A DNA stretch of 64,000 nt, taken from NCBI RefSeq assembly GCF_026537325.1, contig NZ_JAFNMJ010000006.1, positions 1 through 64,000 on the forward strand. The letters are read 5' to 3'. Under the pieces are notes generated by a model. It was given only the letters and a program-made list of their open reading frames with translations, searched no databases and was not told the DNA's origin. Origin of the DNA: Bifidobacterium sp. B4142. GTDB taxonomy: Bacteria > Actinomycetota > Actinomycetes > Actinomycetales > Bifidobacteriaceae. Positions 9,450 through 17,944 of this stretch are shown one piece after another. How positions within the stretch are numbered: position 1 is the stretch's first letter; each line of letters begins with the position of its first letter. Both the position numbers and the translations under genes were made by a program.

Positions 9450-10964
9450 ATGAGCATGAAAAATCCATTCGAAGGCAAAGAGCTTTGGTTCGCCGTCGGT
9501 TCCCAGGACCTCTATGGCGAAGAGACCCTGCGCCAGGTGGGCGTTCAGGCTGCGGACATTGCCAAGTCCCTCAACGAATCCGGTCGCATCCCGGTCAAGC
9601 TGGTCCTGAAGCCCACACTGAAGGATTCTGATTCCATCCTGAACTTCATGGTCGAGGCCTCTTCGGACCCTGCCTGCATCGGCGTGGTGGCCTGGATGCA
9701 TACCTTCAGCCCGGCCAAGATGTGGATCCGTGGCCTGGAGAGGCTGCGCAAGCCGCTCCTGCAGCTGAACACCCAGCACCATATGGAGATCCCCTGGGAC
9801 ACCATTGACATGGACTTCATGAACCTGAACCAATCGGCTCATGGAGACCGGGAGTTTGGCTACATCCTGACCAGGCTGGGGATACCGCGCAAGATCGTGG
9901 TCGGCCATTACACCGATCCCGAGGTCGCCGACAAGATCGGCGTCTGGGCGCGCGCCTGCGCCGGCTGGGACGCCGCCAACAACATGAAGGTCTGCCGCTG
10001 GGGCGACAACATGCGCGATGTCGCCGTCACCGAGGGCGACAAGACCGAAGCCGAGCGGGTCTTTGGAGTCTCCGTCAACACCTGGCCGGTCAATGAGCTG
10101 GTAGACCATGTGAACGCCGTCGCTGACGACCAAGTCAAGGATCTGATCGAGGACTACAAGAACAGCTATGAGGTGGCTCCCGAACTTCTGGACTCCCGGT
10201 ACGACTCGCTGGCTGTGGCCGCCCGCGAGGAGCTCGGCATGCGCGCCATGATGGAGGAGGTGGGCGCCTCGGCCGCCGTGGACAACTTCCAGGATCTGGG
10301 TGGCCTGCATCAGCTGCCCGGCGTGGGGGCCCAGCGGCTGATGGCTGACGGGTATGGATTCTCGGCAGAGGGCGACTGGAAGACCTCGGTTCTGATCCGT
10401 ATCGGCAACGTCATGGGCTATGGGCTCAAGGGCGGCTGCTCGCTCATGGAGGATTACTCCTATAACTTTGTGCCAGGTCACGAGGAGATCATGGGCGCCC
10501 ACATGCTGGAGGTCTCGCCCACGCTGCTGACCGAGGGGCGGCCCCGCCTGGAGATCCACCCGCTGTCCATTGGCGACAGAGAGGACCCTGTGCGTCTGGT
10601 CTTCACGGCCACACCCTGCACGGATGCCGTGGTCATCTCCCTGGCGGATGTACGTGAACGCTTCCGCCTGGTCATGAACGTGGTGGATGTGGTTGAGCCC
10701 GGCGGATCCCTGGCCAAGCTGCCTGTGGCCCGTGCACTCTGGAAGCCCCGGCCCTCGCTCAAGGTCTCGGCTGAGTGCTGGCTGCGCGCTGGCGCGGCGC
10801 ATCATACCTGCATGACCACCACCGTGGGCCGTGAGGCCTGGGAGGACTTCGCGCGGATGGCCGGAGTGGAGCTGGCCGTCATTGACGAAAACAGCGAACC
10901 CAGACGTTTCGAGGCCGACCTGCGAGCAGCCGAGCTCTACCATCGGCTGGACAACCGGCACTGA
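9450..10964 (+). CDS. araA: L-arabinose isomerase
   Basis: Isomerises L-arabinose to L-ribulose, a metal-dependent first step. The 504-residue length matches the family (about 500). The metal-binding residues known from the E. coli enzyme are recognisable: Glu307 in SAEGDWK, Glu334 in LMEDYSYNF, the His in PGHEEIMGAHMLEVSP, and the His pair in AAHHTCM. The Shine-Dalgarno AAAGGAG lies seven bases before the ATG. A hairpin follows the stop. Confidence 0.97.
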   Translation: MSMKNPFEGKELWFAVGSQDLYGEETLRQVGVQAADIAKSLNESGRIPVKLVLKPTLKDSDSILNFMVEASSDPACIGVVAWMHTFSPAKMWIRGLERLRKPLLQLNTQHHMEIPWDTIDMDFMNLNQSAHGDREFGYILTRLGIPRKIVVGHYTDPEVADKIGVWARACAGWDAANNMKVCRWGDNMRDVAVTEGDKTEAERVFGVSVNTWPVNELVDHVNAVADDQVKDLIEDYKNSYEVAPELLDSRYDSLAVAAREELGMRAMMEEVGASAAVDNFQDLGGLHQLPGVGAQRLMADGYGFSAEGDWKTSVLIRIGNVMGYGLKGGCSLMEDYSYNFVPGHEEIMGAHMLEVSPTLLTEGRPRLEIHPLSIGDREDPVRLVFTATPCTDAVVISLADVRERFRLVMNVVDVVEPGGSLAKLPVARALWKPRPSLKVSAECWLRAGAAHHTCMTTTVGREAWEDFARMAGVELAVIDENSEPRRFEADLRAAELYHRLDNRH

Positions 10965-10987
10965 GCCCCCGTTCCTGGAAAGACTGC

Positions 10988-11019
10988 AAGGCCCCGACCA
11001 CAGAGCATGGCGGGGCCTT
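10988..11019 (+). terminator. hairpin after araA, probable terminator
   Basis: AAGGCCCCG and CGGGGCCTT form a perfect 9-bp stem around a 14-base loop, 24 bp after araA. Only a short T stretch follows, so termination may be partial or need a factor. Confidence 0.55.
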
Positions 11020-11207
11020 CGCATGTTCGGCTTGTCGGTTTGCGTTGTCCATATTTTGTCGGTACAGTGATGATTAGGCAATGGGAACAGTGGCATGTCC
11101 CAAAGTTGACATATTGCCCACCCCCCTGAGTCGGGGCAGTAAACGGTTGGGGAGGTGAAGATGTGCCTGGCCATCCTGTGCCTATTAACAAAGAAGGGAA
11201 TGCGTGC

Positions 11208-13205
11208 ATGCACATGCAACGAGATAATGAAGGGACAAGGCTCCCTAAGCTTTTAGGCTTAGCGGTTGCCGGAGCGACGCTCCTGGCGGGCATGGTCGTC
11301 ATGCCTGTCACCCAGGCTTCGGCCGCTGATGCTGATGCCTATGGATTTGCACCTGAAGATAACTTCGTAGCAGGCGATCTGGATACCAACAAGGTGCCTC
11401 AGTTAACTGTCACCAAGTATCTGTCGCTGAATGACGGCTATGCGCCTACCGGTTCAGCCAATGATGTCGTACAGCTGGACAAAAATAAAGATCTGGCTCC
11501 TGCTCAAGGCATTCTGTTTAATGTTAAAGAAGTCGAGCCAACAGAAGGCAAGAGTTTAGCTGATATCGATGCAAATAACGCTGAAACCTACACTGTTAAG
11601 AGTGGTAGCACGCTATTTGCTGGTGTGACTGACGGCCATGGTGTCATTGATAAATGGTACGCAGGCAATGCAGACGGGACAGCAACTAGCACAGCAGCGA
11701 CTTTCCCCGCAGGCCCTAATCATTACTATATCCTGTCTGAGAACAAGGACCTTTCTCCTGCTTTCCTCGACAGCAACCCAAACAAGCTTGACAAGACGAA
11801 GTACAAGGCTGCAGCAAACTCGTTCTTCGGTCTGCCTTATGCAACTAATGGATCGGATGCAAACCAGACTCGTGGTTTTATCTATCACCTGCACCTGTAT
11901 CCCAAGAATGTCAATACACAGTCTTTCGCTAAGACTGTGCAAAGCGTGAAGAGTAAAAACGGTGCAGTCAAGAGTCAAACCACAGCGACTGCGGGTGATA
12001 CGATTACATACAAGCTGTCTCAGAAGATCTACAATGAAGGTAGTGCCCGTGCTAAGAATGACGGGAAGCTTGACGTCCAGGAATTGGGTGGTACTGGCTC
12101 TGATGTGAGGCTTGCTGATCGTATGTCTAGCTCGCTGAAGGGCGACCCAGCCACCATCAAGGCTGTCATTCGGAGCGCTGATGGTACGGTGGTACCACTG
12201 GTAAACGCAACTGATTTCGATTCAGATACAAGTGCTAATGCAAATCCCGCTCGTCTGAATGCTGCAGATCAGAAGATGTTTGCAGATGCGCCTTCGGCTA
12301 ATGTGACTTACTGGGTATTCAATTTCTTTACCAAAAGCGGAGTTTCAAAAGCGCAGACTGTCGAAGCATCAGTGATGGAGCTTGAAGTCACCTATGATGC
12401 ATTGGTTACAGGAGATGGTGATTCTACAGGTACTGGTGGTGTAGTCAACGATGCAGCATCCGACTTTAGTGAAAACAAGGATTCTAAGGGCAATCCACTG
12501 GATCCTGTGCCATCTCATACAAACGTTACCAATGCAGTGTTAGCATTTGGTTCTGTGCAGAGCAAGAATCAGAATCCAAAGTACGGAGCTTTGCCCGGTA
12601 CAGAATATCGTCTTGTTAAGGATGCCAATTCGACAGATAAATACTTGGGTTCGGATGGTAACTTCTATGGCTCGAAGGATACCCTTCCTGACGGTGTTCA
12701 GGTTTATAAGGCTACTGCCAACGATAAGGGCCTGGTAGTCTTCGCGGCATTGCCTATCTTCGAAGCCGGATCTACTGCTGCAAAAGCAGCCGACAAGACA
12801 GTCCAAAATACAAGCTGGATGTTGGTTGAAACTAAGACGCCACAAGGTTGGCGTAACCCTGGTATACCCTTGGGAACTGTAACTTATGAGGATGCCGGCT
12901 TGACTGAGGAAGCCATCGTTCAGAAGTATGGCAGTAACGCTACTGTGCAGCCAGACTACTCGAAGCTGAACTTTGGCCGCTTTGACGCTCCTGCAGGTGA
13001 CGTGCCAGCCGATACTCAGATGAAGTTCAACAATGTGGCAATCAGTAAGTATCTGGCTCACTACAAGACCACTGACAGTGATGCGCCTCTGGCCCTGCCT
13101 TTGACTGGTGGTCGCGGCATCCTGCTGCTGCTGGTTGTCGGCGCCCTGATCATGGGTGGTGCCCTCTACGCCCGCAATCGGCGCAATAACGCCGCCCGGG
13201 CCTGA
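11208..13205 (+). CDS. sortase-assembled pilus major subunit (LPLTG)
   Basis: This looks like the shaft pilin of a sortase-built fimbria. The 665-residue protein has a signal peptide (about residues 1-39), a pilin motif ending YPKN with Lys233 as the probable polymerising lysine, a C-terminal E-box ETKTPQGW with Glu541, and the sorting signal LPLTGG at 630-635 followed by a hydrophobic segment and a basic tail. All these are hallmarks of the FimA/SpaA/SpaH type. A GAAGGGA site lies nine bases before the ATG at 11208. The gene is much less G+C rich than its neighbours (24 of 60 bases at 11521-11580, against 38 of 60 at 10561-10620 in araA), which suggests transfer or diversifying selection. 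Confidence 0.9.
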   Translation: MHMQRDNEGTRLPKLLGLAVAGATLLAGMVVMPVTQASAADADAYGFAPEDNFVAGDLDTNKVPQLTVTKYLSLNDGYAPTGSANDVVQLDKNKDLAPAQGILFNVKEVEPTEGKSLADIDANNAETYTVKSGSTLFAGVTDGHGVIDKWYAGNADGTATSTAATFPAGPNHYYILSENKDLSPAFLDSNPNKLDKTKYKAAANSFFGLPYATNGSDANQTRGFIYHLHLYPKNVNTQSFAKTVQSVKSKNGAVKSQTTATAGDTITYKLSQKIYNEGSARAKNDGKLDVQELGGTGSDVRLADRMSSSLKGDPATIKAVIRSADGTVVPLVNATDFDSDTSANANPARLNAADQKMFADAPSANVTYWVFNFFTKSGVSKAQTVEASVMELEVTYDALVTGDGDSTGTGGVVNDAASDFSENKDSKGNPLDPVPSHTNVTNAVLAFGSVQSKNQNPKYGALPGTEYRLVKDANSTDKYLGSDGNFYGSKDTLPDGVQVYKATANDKGLVVFAALPIFEAGSTAAKAADKTVQNTSWMLVETKTPQGWRNPGIPLGTVTYEDAGLTEEAIVQKYGSNATVQPDYSKLNFGRFDAPAGDVPADTQMKFNNVAISKYLAHYKTTDSDAPLALPLTGGRGILLLLVVGALIMGGALYARNRRNNAARA

Positions 13206-13243
13206 TGATCACGGTCATATCAAGAATCATGTGAGGTGACCTG

Positions 13244-13280
13244 ATGGCGGACGGTTCCTCCGTGAATCGTCCGCCATTTT
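13244..13280 (+). terminator. intrinsic terminator after the major pilin
   Basis: ATGGCGGACG (13244-13253) and CGTCCGCCAT (13268-13277) form a 10-bp stem with a 14-base loop, followed by TTTT. It lies 38 bp after the major pilin gene and would limit read-through into the minor pilin gene. Confidence 0.8.
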
Positions 13281-13400
13281 CATATGGACTGTTGAGATCT
13301 TCTTCGGTCCGCGCATGTCGGGACGCTGGTCTGATTCCATTTGAGCCAGCGGATCTGACGCAACCACGTCGTCGAAAGGCGGCCTTGGAAGGGAAGGTTT

Positions 13401-14228
13401 ATGAAGGGAATTGCCTTGCCGAAATGCCTCACCCGCCGGGTCCTGCTTTGTCTGATTGCGGCCTTGGCCTGTTTAGGACTTACCGCTTTCGATATGACGC
13501 CGGCGGCAGAGGCGGCGACGGTTAACCCGACCCTGACGGTGCAACTCAAGAGAGGGCATTCAGGTCAAGGAGGCCAGAATGACATCCTGCCGAGTGCTCC
13601 TGTATCTGCTGGAGCAGGGTACGTCTTTCGTGCCCTAAGACTGGATGCAGGCACTCTCAAGAGCCGGGTGGAGGCACTTGACCATAATCCAGGCGCTGAT
13701 AAGGCACAAGCGGCCATCAGCAACGAGGTGGCAGCCAATCCAGATGCTTTCAAAGACAAGACGCAGCCCGCTGAATATTACGGTGTCTCTGATCAAGAAG
13801 GCACTATAACCAATGCGTCAGAGGCGAAATCGCAAGGTGTTTGGCTTACTGGGGCCAATCTCGATTCAGACGCATCCAGCCTGACCGGAGGCAGCCCGGC
13901 TGTTTTTGATGGCGACTACTTCCACGCTTCGTACTGGTTGGTCACTATGGTAGCCACACCTAAGAATGCAAAGGTAAAAGCCGACCCTGTAGTTGTACAG
14001 TTGCCGCTCTACCGCGAGCAGGGGGAGGTCCATCCGCTTTATGATGTGACTATAAGCCCCAAGCTTGTGGACGTGCCTCAGGTCGTGCCAGTGGTGCGAT
14101 CTGGGCCAGGCAAACTGGCAGCTACCGGTGCATCCATGGTGGCGCCTGGCATTTTGCTTATGATTCTGGCCATGATGGGCATCTACTTGGGGGTAGTTGC
14201 ACGATCCTGGAACCGGGATGAACGCTAG
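13401..14228 (+). CDS. minor pilus subunit or surface protein with an LAATG sorting signal
   Basis: The 275-residue protein has a signal peptide (about residues 1-39, cut near AEAAT), a compact exported domain of about 190 residues with no family I recognise, and a C-terminal sorting signal: LAATG at 239-243, a hydrophobic span of about 20 residues and the basic tail RSWNRDER. The place between major pilin and sortase suggests a tip or base subunit. The sorting motif differs from the LPLTG of the major pilin. No YPK pilin motif was seen, in keeping with a terminal rather than a shaft subunit. Confidence 0.78.
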   Translation: MKGIALPKCLTRRVLLCLIAALACLGLTAFDMTPAAEAATVNPTLTVQLKRGHSGQGGQNDILPSAPVSAGAGYVFRALRLDAGTLKSRVEALDHNPGADKAQAAISNEVAANPDAFKDKTQPAEYYGVSDQEGTITNASEAKSQGVWLTGANLDSDASSLTGGSPAVFDGDYFHASYWLVTMVATPKNAKVKADPVVVQLPLYREQGEVHPLYDVTISPKLVDVPQVVPVVRSGPGKLAATGASMVAPGILLMILAMMGIYLGVVARSWNRDER

Positions 14229-14297
14229 GTATTCTCATGGCGATGTCGGCATGTTGCCACCAAATGGCATCGTAGGCATCTGTGAGGATGCGTAAAG

Positions 14298-14330
14298 ACC
14301 GGCGGTATCATACAGGTACCGCCGGTTTTT
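14298..14330 (+). terminator. intrinsic terminator between minor pilin and sortase
   Basis: ACCGGCGGTA and TACCGCCGGT form a perfect 10-bp stem around a 9-base loop, followed by TTTTT. It lies 70 bp after the minor pilin gene and 58 bp before the sortase gene. Confidence 0.9.
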
Positions 14331-14387
14331 ATATGTCAAAAAACTGGCAACTGGACTATAGGAAGCGCAGTACGAGGAAGGCTATAG

Positions 14388-15872
14388 ATGGACCAGAACA
14401 CTGACTCGGCTACTATCAGCCCAGTAAATGCCACCGGCAACGGTGATGTAGCATATGAGTCCATTCCGACAGTATCGTCCTCATTAGAAAAGCCTGCTGT
14501 GCAAGCGGATATGCCGCCTGCCTATGCTCCAAGTTCCGATGTACCCCCTTCCTATCCACCTTCGGCAACACCTGAGGATCGCAGAGCTGTAGAGTCGGAT
14601 AATTCAGATGCAGTAGCGGCTCCAGCGCCTGTTCCAGGCAAAGCTACCACGTCGGCTCCTATAATTATTGTTTCAGGAAATCATGCTCAGGACGCAGGCC
14701 AGACAACTGTGGCTGCGTCCAAACAAGCTAAGAACAATGGCAAGGCCAGCAAGTCAGGGCGAGGGTTCGGCCTCCTGGAGACCTTGGCTTTCCTGATTGG
14801 TCTGGCAATCTTCCTCTATCCGTTGCTGGCAGCTTACGTGAACTATTCCAAGGATTCCGCCGCAGTCGACAACTACGATCAGATCGTGGATGCACTCTCG
14901 CCTGCACAGCGCAAAGCCATGTGGCGCGATGCCAAGAAGTACGACGAGGAATTAGGCAAGCCTACGCTGAGGGACCCCTTCAAATACAAGGAAGTCAAGG
15001 AACCACTGGGTCGCTACTACAAGATCCTCAATGTGGACGGCAAGGGCATGATGGCCTATGTGGAGATCCCCAAAATCAATGTCAAGCTGCCCGTGCGCCA
15101 TGGAACAAGTGATGCGGTGCTCAAGGACGGCACAGGACATATTGCCACGACCCACGTGCCTACAGACAACCGAACCATCCATGCCGTCATCACCGGGCAT
15201 ACCGGTGAGGTCGGGTACATGCTTTTCGACAACCTGACCCAGTTGCGCAAGGGGGATGTTTTCCAGATACGAGTGCTCAAACGGCACATGAGCTACAAGG
15301 TGGACCAGATTAAGGTCATCTTGCCTACCGATGTCAGCGCACTGCAGCCAATCCAGAATTCCAACTACGTGACCCTGTTGACCTGCTATCCCTATGGCGT
15401 CAACTCCCACCGACTGATCGTGCGTGGGCATTATATCGGTGATGATGTACCCCCCACTCAACCTGAGGGGGCGCCCATCTACATGGTCTGGGTGCTCCTT
15501 GCCCTGTTTGCGGCCAGCCTTGTGGGCTGGTACCTGCTCTCGCGCCGCCGGCGCAGCTGCCGTCAAGACCTGGAGCAGATGGAGCATCTGGTGTCTCGGG
15601 CCACAGGATCCGGAACCGTGGGGGAGCCACTGGCCACGATCATGGTCAGCCATGAGCAGGAGACCCGAGCCGAAGCCACCCGTCGTCGCCGGTTGATCAA
15701 AACACGGCGGATCTGCAGCGCACTCATGTGGCTGCTGGCTCTGCTCTGTCTGTTCTTCGCCTGGGGTTCGGTCGGCATGATGATGCGGATCGGCTTCCTG
15801 CCTGTATTCGACCTTGGCTATCACTGGTTCGACACCCACCTGCTGTACTTCTTCGGCATCGCCAAATTCTAG
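14388..15872 (+). CDS. class C (pilus-assembling) sortase
   Basis: Transpeptidase that joins pilin subunits at their sorting signals and hands them to the cell wall. The 494-residue protein has an unusual Pro/Ala-rich cytosolic N-terminus of about 125 residues, a membrane segment at 128-150, a lid segment with DPF at 196-198, catalytic His271 in ITGHTGEVGYMLF, catalytic Cys333 in LLTCYPYG, and the catalytic Arg in HRLIVRG. Two further hydrophobic segments follow near the C-terminus; class C sortases normally have one. It follows the two pilin genes, separated by a terminator, so it may have its own promoter. Confidence 0.92.
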   Translation: MDQNTDSATISPVNATGNGDVAYESIPTVSSSLEKPAVQADMPPAYAPSSDVPPSYPPSATPEDRRAVESDNSDAVAAPAPVPGKATTSAPIIIVSGNHAQDAGQTTVAASKQAKNNGKASKSGRGFGLLETLAFLIGLAIFLYPLLAAYVNYSKDSAAVDNYDQIVDALSPAQRKAMWRDAKKYDEELGKPTLRDPFKYKEVKEPLGRYYKILNVDGKGMMAYVEIPKINVKLPVRHGTSDAVLKDGTGHIATTHVPTDNRTIHAVITGHTGEVGYMLFDNLTQLRKGDVFQIRVLKRHMSYKVDQIKVILPTDVSALQPIQNSNYVTLLTCYPYGVNSHRLIVRGHYIGDDVPPTQPEGAPIYMVWVLLALFAASLVGWYLLSRRRRSCRQDLEQMEHLVSRATGSGTVGEPLATIMVSHEQETRAEATRRRRLIKTRRICSALMWLLALLCLFFAWGSVGMMMRIGFLPVFDLGYHWFDTHLLYFFGIAKF

Positions 15873-15999
15873 CTGGTGCATGGGGAAGCATGTTCGACCA
15901 CAGGTATCAGTTCTGTCCGGGTCCGGCTCTTCCCCGGCTCTAGAATGGAGCGAGCATGGCCCGGCAGACTGCCGGGCTGCATCATGGAAGGTGTGGGCC

Positions 16000-16848
16000 A
16001 TGGCAGCAGTCCCTGACGTTCTTTTGTCTGACGGCAACCGCATTCCGCAGGTGGGCTTGGGCGTGCTCAGAATCGACGATGATCAGACCGCTGGGGCGGT
16101 GCGCTCTGCCTTGGAATTGGGTTATCGCCACATCGACACCGCGGCGGGCTACCGCAATGAAGGCGGGGTGGGCCGTGGTCTCAGGGCTTTCGGCTGTCAG
16201 TGTGGCCCTGAGCGTGCTCGCCTGTGGCTGACCACCAAACTGCGTGACTCCGAACAGGGCTACGACAGTGCTCTTCGGGCGTTCGACCGCCAGCTGGCTC
16301 TGCTGGGCACTGACTATGTCGACATGTATATGATCCACTGGCCCACCCCCTTTGATTGGCGGGCCGACCAGGTCTGGAGCGCATTCCATCGGCTGCGTGA
16401 TGAGAAGCGAGTGCGGACTCTGGGGGTCTGCAACTTTCTGCCTGAGCATCTGGAAAGGCTGCACCGGGAGACGGGGGAATACCCTGCCGTGGATCAGATC
16501 GAACTGCATCCCAGCTGGCAGCAGCGCACAGTGACGGCTTTCTGCAAGGAACACGGCATCGCTGTCCAAGCATACTCGCCATTGGCGCGCGGCGCAGACC
16601 TGGCAGTCGGCGGCGGAAGACTGGAGAAAATCGCCCAGGCCCACGGGGTTACGCCGGCCCAGGTGGTACTCCGCTGGCACATCGAGAACGGAACCATCAT
16701 CATCCCCAAGTCCGTCCACAGGAAAAGGCAGGCGGAGAACTTGGACCTGTTCGGTTTCAGCCTGACCTCTGAGGAGCATGCCTCCATCGATGCCATGGAC
16801 ACTCCGGTGCGTGCAGGACACGACCCAATGACTTACGCCTACGCCTGA
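16000..16848 (+). CDS. aldo/keto reductase
   Basis: NADPH-dependent carbonyl reductase of about 282 residues with the AKR tetrad visible: Asp in HIDTAAGY, Tyr in the same motif, Lys in LTTKL and His in MIHWP. The cofactor segment IIIPKSVHRKRQAENLDLF is also present. It resembles 2,5-diketo-D-gluconate reductase-like enzymes, but AKR substrates cannot be read from sequence. GAAGG lies nine bases before the ATG at 16000. It stands between the sortase and a nuclease gene and has no clear functional link to either. Confidence 0.85.
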   Translation: MAAVPDVLLSDGNRIPQVGLGVLRIDDDQTAGAVRSALELGYRHIDTAAGYRNEGGVGRGLRAFGCQCGPERARLWLTTKLRDSEQGYDSALRAFDRQLALLGTDYVDMYMIHWPTPFDWRADQVWSAFHRLRDEKRVRTLGVCNFLPEHLERLHRETGEYPAVDQIELHPSWQQRTVTAFCKEHGIAVQAYSPLARGADLAVGGGRLEKIAQAHGVTPAQVVLRWHIENGTIIIPKSVHRKRQAENLDLFGFSLTSEEHASIDAMDTPVRAGHDPMTYAYA

Positions 16849-16902
16849 GCGCTATGATGGAGATTTCATGCATGCAGCCGGCATAGGAGGTATTAGCGGC
16901 AG

Positions 16903-17700
16903 ATGACCGATTCGAGACGCAGAAGACATCGATATCGGAGCCGCGGCCGGTACGGTTCGACATTGAGGAATCCCGCCCCGGCCCGCTTTCGTCGCGAATC
17001 GCTGACGGAACGTGTGTTGATCCTTCTGGTGGTGGCTGTGGTCTTGGGCATCACTATCGGCCTGATATTGCCAAGGGTCAATGGTGGAGTCGGACGGCTG
17101 ACCGGCCGATATACGGCAACCGGCGATGCGGCCCAGACCCTGCAGGGTTTGACAGTGGACGATCATGCCCGACCGGGCCGCCAGTACCGGCGCGAGGCTT
17201 TCGGCTTCAAGGAGACCGATGAGGACGGCAACGGCTGCAATGTGCGAGAGGATGTGCTGACTCGCGATCTGACTGATCTGCGCACTACCACCCCCGGCGG
17301 TTGCAAGGTGGCCAGTGGCCGTCTGCAGGACCCCTACACTGGGCGGACCATTGAATTTATCAGAGGCCCTAAGACTAGCTCGGCTGTGCAGATCGACCAC
17401 GTGGTCGCCCTGGAGAATGCCTGGCGGTCAGGAGCCAGCAAATGGGACACGGCCCGCCGTTACCGTTTTGGCAACGACCCCTACAATCTCCTTGCCGTGG
17501 ACGGCCCGGCCAACCAGGCCAAGGGGAGTGCTTCGGCCGACTACTGGCTGCCCGAGAACAAGGACTATCAGTGCTCCTATGTAGCCCGTCAGATAGCAGT
17601 CAAGGACAAGTACTCCCTGAGCGTCACCAGCTCGGAAAAGCAGGCCATGCTGGCCATTCTGCATACCTGCCCGGGCCAGCCCCTTCCGCAGGATCGCTGA
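16903..17700 (+). CDS. membrane-tethered HNH (DUF1524-type) nuclease
   Basis: The 265-residue protein has an Arg-rich cytosolic start, a membrane segment near residues 38-58 and an exported domain of the DUF1524/HNH type: QIDHVVALENAW with the catalytic His, then FGNDPYNLLAVDGPANQAKG and KDYQCSYVARQIAVKDKY. Similar proteins are common in actinobacteria and may degrade extracellular DNA; this is inferred from the family. Two Cys pairs may form disulphides. AGGAGG lies 12 bases before the ATG, slightly far. A gap of 244 bp with a C15 run follows. Confidence 0.82.
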   Translation: MTDSRRRRHRYRSRGRYGSTLRNPAPARFRRESLTERVLILLVVAVVLGITIGLILPRVNGGVGRLTGRYTATGDAAQTLQGLTVDDHARPGRQYRREAFGFKETDEDGNGCNVREDVLTRDLTDLRTTTPGGCKVASGRLQDPYTGRTIEFIRGPKTSSAVQIDHVVALENAWRSGASKWDTARRYRFGNDPYNLLAVDGPANQAKGSASADYWLPENKDYQCSYVARQIAVKDKYSLSVTSSEKQAMLAILHTCPGQPLPQDR

Positions 17701-17801
17701 TTGCTGGCCTTTCCCTGATAGGCGGAAACAGACCGTGATGGACGGGTCTGCTCGTATAGGATCGTCACAATCCCTCTCCTCCTTCGTTCTATTGCTTCTC
17801 T

Positions 17802-17816
17802 CCCCCCCCCCCCCCC
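17802..17816 (+). repeat. C15 homopolymer next to the GH43 promoter
   Basis: Fifteen consecutive C at the end of a pyrimidine-rich stretch, four bases upstream of the putative -35 box of the GH43 gene. Such tracts change length by slipped-strand mispairing and can change promoter activity. Confidence 0.9.
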
Positions 17817-17820
17817 TGCT

Positions 17821-17851
17821 TTGATCCGGGCCTGTTCTGGTGTGGTAGAAT
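17821..17851 (+). promoter_or_regulatory. putative promoter of the GH43 gene
   Basis: TTGATC at 17821-17826 and TAGAAT at 17846-17851 are 19 bp apart, longer than ideal. The -10 to operator distance equals that at the related promoter at 19909, which supports the -10 call. Confidence 0.5.
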
Positions 17852-17860
17852 GATTGGAGG

Positions 17861-17880
17861 TTGATACACAGTTGTATCAA
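17861..17880 (+). promoter_or_regulatory. LacI-type operator, copy 1
   Basis: TTGATACACAGTTGTATCAA: perfect 8-bp half-sites TTGATACA and TGTATCAA around CAGT. It starts 10 bp after the -10 box. A copy with one mismatch is at 19947. The LacI regulator at 25578 is the likely partner (inference). Confidence 0.75.
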
Positions 17881-17944
17881 CCGCATGGATTCCTGAATTT
17901 CTCAGGTTCTATGCCCGCAGCCATCGGCAACAGGGAGGTTGGCC

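Noticed and set aside
8730-11219. Long open frame (829 codons) on the minus strand
   Set aside because: It lies antisense to araD and araA, whose products are clear; long shadow frames are usual in G+C-rich coding DNA. No family features were seen.
13244-13525. Possible 93-residue protein before the minor pilin
   Set aside because: Its start lies in the terminator stem and it overlaps the signal peptide of the minor pilin in another frame.
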